Of a stretch of 64,000 bases of DNA, positions 28,864-37,833 are shown one piece after another. A program made the position numbers and the translations under genes. The stretch lies in NCBI RefSeq assembly GCF_000427665.1, contig NZ_KE386572.1, positions 2,876,196-2,940,195 on the forward strand, read 5' to 3'. Position 1 is the first letter of the stretch. Each line of letters opens with the position of its first letter. Source of the DNA: Geminicoccus roseus DSM 18922 (GTDB lineage: Bacteria > Pseudomonadota > Alphaproteobacteria > Geminicoccales > Geminicoccaceae). The notes beneath the pieces are model-generated. The model was given only the letters and a program-made list of their open reading frames with translations. It was not told where the DNA came from and did no database searches.

Positions 28864-31083
28864 TCATCCGGTAGCGCCCGCCACCGACACGGGCTGCAAC
28901 GCCAGATCCACCGGCTTGAACATGCGGCGGCTGGGCTGCTCTTCCTGCCGCGCATTCGCGAACCAGCTGATCGTCGCTTTCAGGCCGTCGCCGATGGACG
29001 TCCGCGGCGCCCAGTTCAGGAACTTGCGGGCGAAGGTGATATCCGGCCGGCGCAGATGCGGGTCGTCGGCGGGCAGGGGCTCGTAGACGACGGGCGAGGC
29101 CGAGCCGGTGAGCTTGCTGACGAGCTGGGCAAGCTCGTTGATGGTGTACTCGTCCGAGTTGCCGATATTGATCGGGGTGCGCGGGTTGTCCTGGACCTCC
29201 ATCAGCCTTGCCAGACCCTCGATCAGGTCGGTGACGAAGCAGAAGGACCGGGTCTGCTGGCCAGAGCCGTAGATCGTGAGCGGCCGGCCGCTCAACGCCT
29301 GGACGATGAGGTTCGAGACGATCCGCCCGTCATCGGCGCGCATGCGGGGGCCATAGGTGTTGAAGATCCGCGCGACCCGCACATCGACATGGCGGGTGCG
29401 CATGAAGTCGAAGCACAGGGCCTCCGCCGCACGCTTGCCCTCGTCGTAGCAGGCACGGATCCCGACCGGATTGACGTTGCCCCAGTAGCTCTCCCGCTGC
29501 GGGTGCTGGTTGGGATCGCCATAGACCTCGCTGGTGGACGCCTGCAGCAGGCGGGCATGGTTGCTTCGGGCAAGTTCCAGGAGATTGCGCGCCCCGAGCA
29601 CGCTGGTCAGCAGCGTATGGACCGGGTCGGCCTGGTAGTGCCTCGGCGAGGCGGGGCATGCCAGGTTGTAGATCTGGTCCACCTTCATGCTTGCCGGCAA
29701 AGGCTCGCAGACATCCGCCTCGAGGAATGAAAATCGGGGGTCCCGGTTGAGCCCGCGAAGGTTCTCAGGCGTTCCGGTGCGGAAACTATCCAGGCAGATC
29801 ACGCGCTTGCCTTCACCGATCAGGCGCTCGCACAGGAAGCTGCCGAGAAACCCGGCACCCCCGGCAACCAGCACTGTCGTGGCGGGCGGAGAGCGCCGTG
29901 TTTGGAAGGGCATCTTGACCTCCAGAGGATCTTCTCTGAGAGGAGCCGCCGAAGCGCCGACAAGTTCCCGCTGCTGATGATGTTCCCCGCCGCGGCCGCC
30001 TGCCGGGCGACACCGCATCGCTGCAAGGAGATGTTCCAGTTCCGCGGCCCGGGCCAGCCCGGTGTGGGCGCGCAGAATGATGGAACGCGCCTTCTCCCGC
30101 AGCTTCAGCCGGGCCGGCTCGTCGATATCCCGGAGAGCCGCAACCACCTCCTCCGTCCCGTCGGCGATCAGGATGGCCTCGTTCTCGGGCAGGAGATCGC
30201 CCAGGCCGTTCCAGCGGTCGCTGATGATCGGCGTGCCGCAGGCGGCCGCTTCGAACAGCCGGACACTGGGCGACCATCCGGCCGCGATCATGTCGGCGCG
30301 GGTGACGTTGAGGGTGAAGCGTTGGCGGGCGTAGAACGCGGCATGTTCCGAAGGCGGCAGATGCTCGATCCGCTCGACGTTCCTGGGCCAGTCGATGTCG
30401 GATGGATACTGGGGGCCGGCGACGACGAATCGGCGCTCGGGCATCCGGCGGGCCGGCTCGATCAGCAGGCGCTCCAGGGTCGGCTGCCGGTCGGGGCTGT
30501 AGGTGCCGAGATAGCCCAGATCCCAGGTGAGCGACTGCGGCGAGGGCGCATAGCGCGCCTCGTCGACGGCGCAGTAGAAAGCTTCGGCGCGCGGCGCGCC
30601 ATATTGCCGTTTCAGCCGGTCCAGCACCGGCCCGCCAGAAAAGGACAGGTACAGGTCGATGCCGGGAATCTGGCGCGGCGCCAGATAGGCGATGTCACCG
30701 CGCTCCAGCCCCGCCAGCGTCACCGGCGTATCGATGTCGTAGAAGGCGCAGGTCCCGCCGGCCTTTTCGCGGGCAAGGTCGAGTACGGCGATGCCGTCCG
30801 GCACATAGGAACCCACGATGACGGCGTCGGCGCTGGCGATGCGCCCACCAAACCGCTGCTCCAGGTCCACGACGTCTTGGTACAGCTGCAGCTCGCAGAA
30901 GTCCGGATCCGGCAGGTCCCGGTTCGCGGCGTACCAGGGCACGTCCCGTTCCAGGAAGAGCAGCCGGTGGCCGCGGGCTGCCAGACCTCGCAACAGCGCC
31001 CGATAGGTGGTGGCGTGGCCATTGCCCCAGGACGAGGACAAGGACAGCCCGATGAAGACGAGGTCCAGCGCGCGGCTGTTCAT
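28864..31083 (-). CDS. Fusion of a CgeB-like glycosyltransferase and UDP-glucuronate decarboxylase-type SDR
   Basis: A single 739-residue frame. Residues 1-~355 are a CgeB-like glycosyltransferase (FEAAACGTPIISDRW near residue 275). Residues ~391-739 are an SDR of the UDP-xylose synthase type: GGAGFLGSFLCERL, ASTSEVYGD, the YxxxK pair in RACYDEGKRAAEAL and RIFNTYGPRM. The SDR would convert UDP-glucuronate to UDP-xylose, feeding a transferase. The linker is Gly/His/Gln-rich. A perfect ribosome binding site precedes an internal ATG at 29913 (codon 391), so a separate 349-residue decarboxylase may also be made. The start overlaps the next gene upstream (ATGA). Confidence 0.85.
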   Translation of the reverse strand: MNSRALDLVFIGLSLSSSWGNGHATTYRALLRGLAARGHRLLFLERDVPWYAANRDLPDPDFCELQLYQDVVDLEQRFGGRIASADAVIVGSYVPDGIAVLDLAREKAGGTCAFYDIDTPVTLAGLERGDIAYLAPRQIPGIDLYLSFSGGPVLDRLKRQYGAPRAEAFYCAVDEARYAPSPQSLTWDLGYLGTYSPDRQPTLERLLIEPARRMPERRFVVAGPQYPSDIDWPRNVERIEHLPPSEHAAFYARQRFTLNVTRADMIAAGWSPSVRLFEAAACGTPIISDRWNGLGDLLPENEAILIADGTEEVVAALRDIDEPARLKLREKARSIILRAHTGLARAAELEHLLAAMRCRPAGGRGGEHHQQRELVGASAAPLREDPLEVKMPFQTRRSPPATTVLVAGGAGFLGSFLCERLIGEGKRVICLDSFRTGTPENLRGLNRDPRFSFLEADVCEPLPASMKVDQIYNLACPASPRHYQADPVHTLLTSVLGARNLLELARSNHARLLQASTSEVYGDPNQHPQRESYWGNVNPVGIRACYDEGKRAAEALCFDFMRTRHVDVRVARIFNTYGPRMRADDGRIVSNLIVQALSGRPLTIYGSGQQTRSFCFVTDLIEGLARLMEVQDNPRTPINIGNSDEYTINELAQLVSKLTGSASPVVYEPLPADDPHLRRPDITFARKFLNWAPRTSIGDGLKATISWFANARQEEQPSRRMFKPVDLALQPVSVAGATG
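29913..29923 (-). promoter_or_regulatory. Internal ribosome binding site for the UDP-xylose synthase half
   Basis: On the minus strand GGAGGT (29923-29918) is followed by CAAG and ATG at 29913, in frame with the decarboxylase domain. It is a stronger signal than most starts in this cluster and suggests that the second half of the fused frame is also translated separately, or was once a separate gene. Confidence 0.5.
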
Positions 31084-32180
31084 GCGGCAAGCTCCTCGGA
31101 TTTCGTGGCAAGGGCTCTGCCGAGGATCTGGTCCACCTCGATCGCCCGCTGGTCGTAGGTATGTTCCTTCAGGACGCGCCGCAGCGCCGCCTGGCCGATG
31201 GCATGGGCGCGGACCGGGTCCAGCATCCGCAGGGCCTCCGCGACGTCGGTGCCATCCCGAACCACCAGCACCTCTTCACCCGGGGTCAGGAACATCTCGA
31301 TGCCCGTCCAGGCGTCCGTCATTAAACAGGCGCCGGCACCGGCCGCCTCGAACACGCGGGTCGGCGGCGAGAAGCCGGTGGAGGCCATGCTGTCGCGGTT
31401 GATGTTGAGAACCGCGCGCGGGCTGCAGTTGAAGGCGTTGTGTGCCGACGTGGGCACGTGGCCGATCTTGGCGACATTCCGTGGGCAGTCCTTGTCGGCC
31501 CATCCCGACCCACCGAGGATGAAGCGGTGGTCGGGCATCAAGGCGGCCGGCCTGATGAAGAACTCCTCCACCCGCCGTTCCCGGTCCGGAAGACGGTTGC
31601 CGAGAAAGCCGAGCTCGGCCTCGAAGCGCCCGTCCTGCTGGACCGGATGATGCGTGGAGGGGTCCAGCGCATTGTAGACCGGGATGCAGTCGGGCGCGCC
31701 GAGGCTTCGGTAGGCCGCCACGACCGGCGGCCCTCCGCCATAGGTTAGCACCAGGTCCAGGTCCGGCAGGATGCGGCGCAGCACGTGGCCGGCATCCCCG
31801 TCGATCTCGGCAAGGGTGGCCGGCGCGTCGACATCCCACCAGATCCGCACGGCATCACCGCGGGCAGCCGCCATCGTGCCCGCCAAAAGCTCGTCATCGG
31901 CGAATCCAACCCCGCTGGCCTTGACCACCACATCGGCGAGGGCTGCCTTGGGGATTACGCTGCGCAGGCCCTCGGGGGTGGCAGGATAGACCACGACGTT
32001 GCACCAGGGCGGCGGCTCGATGTCCCGATGGCTTTGCCGGTCGAAGGCGTCCGGCTCGTAGAAGGTGATCTCATAGCCATGCGGGGCAAGCGCGCGCAGG
32101 ATGCCGCGATAATAGGTGGCCGCCCCGTTCCAGTAGGACGACAGGAGGCTGGAGCCATAGAACGCGATTTTCTTGGTCAT
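31080..32180 (-). CDS. CgeB-like glycosyltransferase
   Basis: A 366-residue GT-B fold enzyme. The N-terminus reads KIAFYGSSLLSSYWNGAATY, and the C-terminal nucleotide-sugar-binding half carries TRVFEAAGAGACLMTDAW followed by FLTPGEEVLVV, typical of CgeB/Glyco_trans_1_2 proteins. It is about 25-30 % similar by eye in layout to the two neighbouring genes, so the three probably arose by duplication and add different residues to one surface glycan. Both ends overlap the adjacent genes by 4 bases. Confidence 0.82.
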   Translation of the reverse strand: MTKKIAFYGSSLLSSYWNGAATYYRGILRALAPHGYEITFYEPDAFDRQSHRDIEPPPWCNVVVYPATPEGLRSVIPKAALADVVVKASGVGFADDELLAGTMAAARGDAVRIWWDVDAPATLAEIDGDAGHVLRRILPDLDLVLTYGGGPPVVAAYRSLGAPDCIPVYNALDPSTHHPVQQDGRFEAELGFLGNRLPDRERRVEEFFIRPAALMPDHRFILGGSGWADKDCPRNVAKIGHVPTSAHNAFNCSPRAVLNINRDSMASTGFSPPTRVFEAAGAGACLMTDAWTGIEMFLTPGEEVLVVRDGTDVAEALRMLDPVRAHAIGQAALRRVLKEHTYDQRAIEVDQILGRALATKSEELAA

Positions 32181-33307
32181 TCGGCAGCCTCTCTGGCGGC
32201 AAGTCCTTCCTGCACCCGCGCCGTGCCGCGCAAGGCCAGGATGGCCAGCAGTTCGTCGACGCGATGGGCGCAGGTGTGGCGCTGGCGGATTGTTTCCAGT
32301 CCGTTGCGGGCAATTTCGGCGGCGAACGCACGGTCATCCCGCAGTGTCCGCAGCCGTTCGGCCATTTCCGCACCATCGGCTGCGCGCAGATAATCCTGGC
32401 CAGTGCGGAACAGGTTCTCGGCGTCGTCCCAAGGCGCGCTCACCAGCGGGATTCCGCAGGCCAGCGCCTCGAACATCCGGATGGTGGGAATGCCCGGCAG
32501 GGCCTGGACATAGGGGCGGCGCGGGACGTGCATGGTCATCCGGTGTCGGGCGAACACCATTGGGACCAGGGCGTTGGCGATCCAGCCGCGATAGGCGAGG
32601 GGGGAACGGCGCAGGACCTCGAGTGCCTTGTCCGGATAGCGGACGCCATGGACAGCGCCGCTGAGCCCGAGCTTCGAGGCCGGCTCGATCAGGAACTCGG
32701 CCAGTTCCCGCTCGCGCTCGCCATCGCCCCAGTTGCCGATCCAGACTAGATCCTCGCTTGGCTGGATCTCCGGATGCGGCTGGAACAGACGGATATCGGC
32801 CGCCTCATGCCAGGTGAACACCTGCCTGCCCCAGCCGCGACGCTCGTAGCGCTGGCGGAGTGTCTCCCCGAAGGCGAGCACGGCATCGTAGTCCGCCAGG
32901 GCCAGATCGCCGATGGCGCCCTCGTCGGAGACGGCGCGGTGGTGGGTATCGTGGAAGAGGAGGGTGAAGCGGCCGCCACCCCGGCGGAGCGAACCCAGCT
33001 GCGCCACCAGTCCGGGATCGGTCCACTCATGGACGATCACGACCGAGGCATCCTCGACCGCGGCGGCATGGTCGAAGCCCGGGCCATAGGTGCGCACGGT
33101 CAGGTTCGGAAACTGCCGGCCAAACTGCCCGAGCGCTTCCTGCCCCTGATCGGCCAGCAGGTTGGCGCGGCTCCAGCCGTCTTCCGGCTCCAGCGCCACG
33201 GTCTGGTGCCCGCGCGCTTCCAGTTCGACCAGGATGCCGCGCAGAAAGTGCGCGTTGCCGTGGTTCCAGTCGGAGACCAGGGAGTGCGTATAGAGAACGA
33301 ATTTCAT
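32177..33307 (-). CDS. CgeB-like glycosyltransferase
   Basis: A 376-residue GT-B enzyme of the same layout as its neighbour: MKFVLYTHSLVSDWNHGNAHF at the start, IRMFEALACGIPLVSAPW then ENLFRTGQDYL in the donor-binding half. The start at 33307 is chosen because it overlaps the upstream stop (ATGA) and begins the conserved N-terminal strand; the frame is open further but that part is the end of the GT4 gene in another frame. Confidence 0.82.
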   Translation of the reverse strand: MKFVLYTHSLVSDWNHGNAHFLRGILVELEARGHQTVALEPEDGWSRANLLADQGQEALGQFGRQFPNLTVRTYGPGFDHAAAVEDASVVIVHEWTDPGLVAQLGSLRRGGGRFTLLFHDTHHRAVSDEGAIGDLALADYDAVLAFGETLRQRYERRGWGRQVFTWHEAADIRLFQPHPEIQPSEDLVWIGNWGDGERERELAEFLIEPASKLGLSGAVHGVRYPDKALEVLRRSPLAYRGWIANALVPMVFARHRMTMHVPRRPYVQALPGIPTIRMFEALACGIPLVSAPWDDAENLFRTGQDYLRAADGAEMAERLRTLRDDRAFAAEIARNGLETIRQRHTCAHRVDELLAILALRGTARVQEGLAAREAAE

Positions 33308-34428
33308 GATCGATGATCGCCCGTATCGGCAGGAACATGGCGCAGCATGGCGGTGCCGTAGGCCTGCAGGATCCCGTTCAGCTGGCCATGCGCGGTGAAG
33401 CAGCGCGAACGGCAGCGCGCTTCCTCGGCGAGATTCCAACGAAGCGGCGGGTCGCCAGCCAGCTGGCGGATGGCCTCGGCGTAGGCGTTCGGATCGTCCG
33501 GCCGGACGAACAGGGCAACGCCATTCCAGATTTCGCGAAATGTGGGGATGTCCGCCAGCACCAGGGCGGCACCGTTCGCAGCGGCCTCGAGGACCGCAAG
33601 CCCGAACGGCTCATAGCGGGATGGCGCCGCGAAGATGGCCGCCTTTCGCATCAGCGCCTGCATCTCCGACGACGGCAATTCCCCTGGGGCGTGCGCGTGC
33701 CGAAAGGCGATTCGTTCACCGTTCGGACCCTCGAGAGCGCCCGCCATGACCACCGGCCACGCGATCGCCGCGGAGGCTTCATCGAGCACGCGGCCGTTCT
33801 TGCCCTCGTCCCACCATCGGCCCGCCGACAGAACCATCTCGTTCTTGCCGCTGGGCAGGGGGGTGACGGCGGTGGCGTTGTGGACCACGGCCAGCCGCCG
33901 GAGCGGCCCGTAGGCACATTCGAGTGCGGCGCCGTGGCTTCGGCTCGGAGCAAGCACGACCTCGGCGCGGGCGAACCCTGCCCGGTTGAGGCGATGCTGC
34001 CAGCGCCACGCACTCGGCAACTCGCTGCCGCGGACTGCGGCCCACCAGGTGGCCACGCAGGAATGGGATGCGACCACCACCGGCAGATCCGCCCGCAGGC
34101 CCGCAGCCTGAGACGGCAGGTTCAGATGGAGCAGGTCGGCCTGCCACTCCCGCGCGATCCGCTCCAGCGTGGCCGGTACCCGGTCCAGCGCCGCCGCATC
34201 CGCCGCCAGCCAGTCGAGCGGCGCATCCGTCCAGGCCAGCTCGATCCCGGCCCGGGCGCATTCCGCGCGCCGCTTCTGGTCCGGCTCGGGGCCAGCGCCG
34301 ACCAGGAGGGTCCTGATGCTTTCGCTTTCCAGCCCGATGGCGAGGTCCATTGCATAGCGCCAGACGCCGCCCACCGCGTCCAGCGTGATCATGACCCGTC
34401 TCGGCCGCATCAGGAGCCCGACAGACAT
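33304..34428 (-). CDS. Glycosyltransferase family 4
   Basis: A 374-residue GT4-type enzyme. The acceptor-binding half begins RRVMITLDAVGGVWRYAMDL, and the donor-binding half has APSRYEPFGLAVLEAAANGA with the E(x7)E motif that holds the nucleotide sugar. ATG codons at 34428, 34410 and 34392 could all start it; the last would begin directly at the first beta strand. It lies 55 bases from the fusion gene upstream and overlaps the CgeB-like gene downstream. Confidence 0.82.
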   Translation of the reverse strand: MSVGLLMRPRRVMITLDAVGGVWRYAMDLAIGLESESIRTLLVGAGPEPDQKRRAECARAGIELAWTDAPLDWLAADAAALDRVPATLERIAREWQADLLHLNLPSQAAGLRADLPVVVASHSCVATWWAAVRGSELPSAWRWQHRLNRAGFARAEVVLAPSRSHGAALECAYGPLRRLAVVHNATAVTPLPSGKNEMVLSAGRWWDEGKNGRVLDEASAAIAWPVVMAGALEGPNGERIAFRHAHAPGELPSSEMQALMRKAAIFAAPSRYEPFGLAVLEAAANGAALVLADIPTFREIWNGVALFVRPDDPNAYAEAIRQLAGDPPLRWNLAEEARCRSRCFTAHGQLNGILQAYGTAMLRHVPADTGDHRS

Positions 34429-34483
34429 GGCACGCCCGGGCAGAAAGATGCTGAACGCCCACCACCCGCGAGATCGCGCCGCG

Positions 34484-36529
34484 TCATGCGATCATCCTCT
34501 GCGGAGCAGTTCTCTCCGGCACCCGTCCCGGCGCCTTCAGGCCCAGCTCGGCCTGCACCCAGGCAGCCAGGTCCCGCAGCCCATCCCGCCAGCCGATCCG
34601 GGCGCGCCACTGCACTGCCTCGGTCAGCCTGCGCGTGTCGGCCACGAAGTAGAGCTGGTCGCCGGTCCGCCAGGCCTCAGTCGCGTAAGGAACTTCCACC
34701 CCGGTCACGGCGGCGATCTCGGCCAGAACCTCATGCAGGCTCACGGCGTTGGCCGGCCCGCCGCCCAGGTTGAACGCCTTGCCGGCGACCTGGTCGATCC
34801 GGTCCAGCACGCTTCGATAGGCAGCCACGGCGTCCGAAACATGCAGGATGTCGCGCACCTGCCTGCCGTCGCCATAAAGCGTGATCGGCTCGCCCTTCAG
34901 GGCCTTGATCAGGAAGTGGGCGACCCAGCCCTGGTCCTCGGTGCCGAACTGGCGGGGGCCGTAGATGCAGCTCATCCGCAGGACGGCGGTGCGCAGGCCG
35001 AAGCTCTTGCCATAGTCCAGGACATACTGGTCGGCTGCGCCCTTGGAACAGCCATAGGGCGTGCAGAAGTCGAGAGGACGGTCCTCACCGACGCCATGAG
35101 CACGCAGGGCGGGGTCGACCGGCAGGTGCCGTCCACCCCGTTCCGAGACTGGAATGTCCTGGAGCGCGCCGTAGACCTTGTTGGTGCTGGCGAAGATCAC
35201 CGGCGTGGCGGGCGCGTGGTTGCGCACCGCCTCCAGGACAGTGAGCGTCCCCTGGGCATTCACGGCAAAATCGTGGACCGGGTCCACCAGGCTGGACGTG
35301 ACCGCGACCTGGGCTGCCAGATGGAACACCGCCTTGGCGTTTCGGACGACGTCGTTCACCATCGTCGCGTCGCGGATGTCGGCGATGCAGGTGTGCAGGC
35401 GGCTGTTGTTGCTGCGTTGCAGCCAGGTGAGGTTCCGTTCCACGCCGGGCCGGGCGAGGCTGTCGAGCACGACCACCTCCTCGCCCTCGACCAGCAGGTC
35501 GTGCACCAGGTTGGAGCCGATGAAGCCGGCGCCGCCGATCACCACGATCGGGCTCGCCGGACGGGCGACGCTGGGCGCGGAGATCTGGTCCGGCAGCGAT
35601 GGCAGCTGGTTCACGGCTCTGTTCTCCAGCAGTCGCCGCAGCAGTTTCGGCCGTCCTTGCGCATCGTTGATGCCCAGGTGGTAGTGACGGGGATCGAAAT
35701 AGACGCCTTCCTGGACCGGCACTTCGCGAGGGATGTCCTGCCAGCCGTACCAGTAGACCCGGGCAGCCGGTGCGGCGAGAACGTCGCGGAAGCGCTCGAC
35801 CTGCTGGGCCTCGTCATGGCGCCAGGTCGCATAGCCCGCCTCGGTGATCCAGATCTCCGCATCGGGATTGTAGCGGTCGACCACGGCGCGCATCTCGGCC
35901 AGATGGCCATGATAGCCCTGCCAGCTCGCAGCCTCGCTGTCCCAGGTTCCGGGAAAGCCATGAAAGCCGACCGCAGACACCGTCTTGAGCAGGCCGCGCT
36001 GGCCCATCAGGTCCAGCCAGTAGGCATCGAACGGCGAGGGACCGCACAGCACCGCCTTCCAGCCACGCTGCTCGATCCAGTAGGCGGCTGCCCCGGCCAT
36101 CTCGCAGAACAGCAGCCAGTCGTGATCCTCGCGCCAGTCCCAGTCGAGCAGGTTGTTCGGCTCGTTCCAGATCTCGACATGGGTGAAGTGCTCACCGTAG
36201 CGGGTCAGCACGTGGTCGATGAAATCCGCATAGTCGCGCAGCCGTTTTGGCGGCCCGGAGGACTGGCCGGTGCGCGACAGGGAGGGCGGCGTGTAGTGCA
36301 CGCAGGGCAGCAGGTCGAACGCGCGCCCCAGGGTCGGGATCAGCCAGTCGTACCACTCCTGCCCGCCCGGCGCATGGTACTCGGCCCAGGAAAGATGCGT
36401 CCTGAGATAGGTGGCACCGGTTGCCCGCATGCCGGCGATCGCCTCGAGGACGCGGTCGTGCTCACCGATCCGAAACCACTCAACGAAACCGAAGCGCGGG
36501 GAGGTGCCGGGCGGAAGACCTACCCTCAT
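34484..36529 (-). CDS. Fusion of a glycoside-hydrolase TIM barrel and an NAD-dependent sugar-nucleotide epimerase
   Basis: A 681-residue protein. Residues 1-~310 form a clan-A glycoside hydrolase (GH39/xylosidase-like): the acid Glu123 in IWNEPNN and candidate nucleophile Glu230 in IWITEAGY are present. Residues ~327-665 are an extended SDR resembling CDP-paratose 2-epimerase: GGAGFIGSNLV, FASTNKVYG, the YxxxK pair in TPYGCSKGAAD and RMSCIYGPRQFG. No signal peptide is visible, so the hydrolase half would act in the cytoplasm, which is odd for a glycanase and hints at a non-hydrolytic or lipid-linked-sugar role. The start overlaps the upstream stop. Confidence 0.8.
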   Translation of the reverse strand: MRVGLPPGTSPRFGFVEWFRIGEHDRVLEAIAGMRATGATYLRTHLSWAEYHAPGGQEWYDWLIPTLGRAFDLLPCVHYTPPSLSRTGQSSGPPKRLRDYADFIDHVLTRYGEHFTHVEIWNEPNNLLDWDWREDHDWLLFCEMAGAAAYWIEQRGWKAVLCGPSPFDAYWLDLMGQRGLLKTVSAVGFHGFPGTWDSEAASWQGYHGHLAEMRAVVDRYNPDAEIWITEAGYATWRHDEAQQVERFRDVLAAPAARVYWYGWQDIPREVPVQEGVYFDPRHYHLGINDAQGRPKLLRRLLENRAVNQLPSLPDQISAPSVARPASPIVVIGGAGFIGSNLVHDLLVEGEEVVVLDSLARPGVERNLTWLQRSNNSRLHTCIADIRDATMVNDVVRNAKAVFHLAAQVAVTSSLVDPVHDFAVNAQGTLTVLEAVRNHAPATPVIFASTNKVYGALQDIPVSERGGRHLPVDPALRAHGVGEDRPLDFCTPYGCSKGAADQYVLDYGKSFGLRTAVLRMSCIYGPRQFGTEDQGWVAHFLIKALKGEPITLYGDGRQVRDILHVSDAVAAYRSVLDRIDQVAGKAFNLGGGPANAVSLHEVLAEIAAVTGVEVPYATEAWRTGDQLYFVADTRRLTEAVQWRARIGWRDGLRDLAAWVQAELGLKAPGRVPERTAPQRMIA

Positions 36530-37632
36530 GCCACCAGCCCACGGGCTTCAAGCTGACGTCGCGCATCCTCGCCTCGATCCTGGGCGTCCTGGGCATGGAT
36601 CCAGCCGGCCAGCTCATCCAGACAGTCCTCGAGATAGCCGCTGGGGACGAAGCCCAGCAGTTCCCGCGCCTTGGAGATGTCGGCGAAGCAGTGGCGGATG
36701 TCGCCGGCGCGGGCCTTGCCGAGGAGCTGCGGTTTCAGCTCCGGCACGCCCATCGCGTCGGCCAGGATCTCGGCCACATGCGCGATCGTGTAGGCACGCC
36801 CGCTGCCGACATTGATGACGTGGCCGGCCGCGGTGGTGCTCTCCATCGCCAGCCGGAAGGCGCGCGCGACGTCCCGCACATGGACGAAGTCGCGCTTTTG
36901 CTGCCCGTCCTCGAACACCATCGGGGCCTGGCGATGCAGGAGGCGCGCCCCGAAATTGGCAAGCACGCCGGTATAGGGATTGGATAAAGCCTGGCCCGGG
37001 CCGAACACGTTGAACAGGCGAAGCGCCACCGTCTCGATGCCGTAGGCTGTCCCGGTGATCAGGCAGCTCCGCTCCTGCGCATACTTGGTAAGGGCGTAGA
37101 TCGACGCCAGATCTACCTGCTTGGTCTCGTCGGTGGCTAGCGGCGTCAACGGCCGTCCCTCGGCATCCACCGGATCCCAGGTCGTGGACCCTTCCCGCAG
37201 CGTGCGGCGCACGGCACCCGCCCGCTCGCCATCAATCGTCTGGTAGAGGCCTTCGCCGTAGACGCTCATCGAGGAGGCCACCACCAGGCGGCGATGCGGC
37301 TCGTCGATCATGTTCTCCAGGAGCACGGCGGTCGCGAGGTCGTTGCCGCCGACATAGCGGGCGATCTCATACATGCTCTGGCCAACGCCTACCTCGGCGG
37401 CGAGATGGAAGACGCCATCCACGCCGGAGAGAGCCCGGCGGACCAGATCGGCATCACGCACATCGCCTTCCATGAACTCGATGTCGGACGGCAGCAGCGG
37501 CTCGGTGTCGCCATGGACCTGGGGCACCAGACTGTCGAGCACCCGGACACGGTGACCTTGCGCGAGGAGATCCTCGCAAAGATACCGACCGATGAAGCCG
37601 GCCCCTCCAGTAACGAGATAGGAAGCCGCCAT
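36526..37632 (-). CDS. NAD-dependent epimerase/dehydratase (extended SDR)
   Basis: A 368-residue extended SDR, first gene of the glycan operon. GGAGFIGRYLCEDL binds NAD; SSMSVYGEG and the YxxxK in IYALTKYAQE form the active site; RLFNVFGPGQ follows. It probably epimerises or dehydrates a nucleotide sugar for the transferases downstream. ATG 37632 is chosen over ATG 37677 because GGAGA precedes it and because the predicted stress promoter places the transcript start near 37670. Confidence 0.85.
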   Translation of the reverse strand: MAASYLVTGGAGFIGRYLCEDLLAQGHRVRVLDSLVPQVHGDTEPLLPSDIEFMEGDVRDADLVRRALSGVDGVFHLAAEVGVGQSMYEIARYVGGNDLATAVLLENMIDEPHRRLVVASSMSVYGEGLYQTIDGERAGAVRRTLREGSTTWDPVDAEGRPLTPLATDETKQVDLASIYALTKYAQERSCLITGTAYGIETVALRLFNVFGPGQALSNPYTGVLANFGARLLHRQAPMVFEDGQQKRDFVHVRDVARAFRLAMESTTAAGHVINVGSGRAYTIAHVAEILADAMGVPELKPQLLGKARAGDIRHCFADISKARELLGFVPSGYLEDCLDELAGWIHAQDAQDRGEDARRQLEARGLVA

Positions 37633-37675
37633 GCGTATCGTCTCCGCTGTTGCCGACGGGAAGGTCCAGTCATTC

Positions 37676-37700
37676 AACTGCTAGCCGACGGCATTGTTCC
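37676..37700 (-). promoter_or_regulatory. EcfG-type promoter for the glycan operon
   Basis: On the minus strand GGAAC (37700-37696), 16 bases, AGTT (37679-37676). The A in place of C/G before GTT makes it slightly weaker than the others. Predicted leader length before ATG 37632 is about 38 bases. Confidence 0.45.
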
Positions 37701-37764
37701 TCGGTGGAAGATGACAAAGATGCTGCTGTTGCGGACGCCCGCCGTTGCCTCCACGGAACAAAGA

Positions 37765-37803
37765 AAGCCGCCGGACGGTTTCTCGACACCGAACCGGCGG
37801 CTT
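37765..37803 (-). terminator. Intrinsic terminator of the DUF3618 operon
   Basis: A 10-bp perfect stem, AAGCCGCCGG (37765-37774) with CCGGCGGCTT (37794-37803); the loop can add a CGGT/ACCG pair. On the minus strand the stem is followed by TCTTTGTT, a T-rich tail. It lies 31 bases past the end of the 447-residue gene. Confidence 0.75.
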
Positions 37804-37833
37804 CCCGTGGCCGCAGACGAGGATCCGACGCGA

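Noticed and set aside
37755-37780. Plus-strand GGAAC with GTT nearby
   Set aside because: Spacing to GTT is 18, it lies in the stem of a terminator and no plus-strand gene follows.
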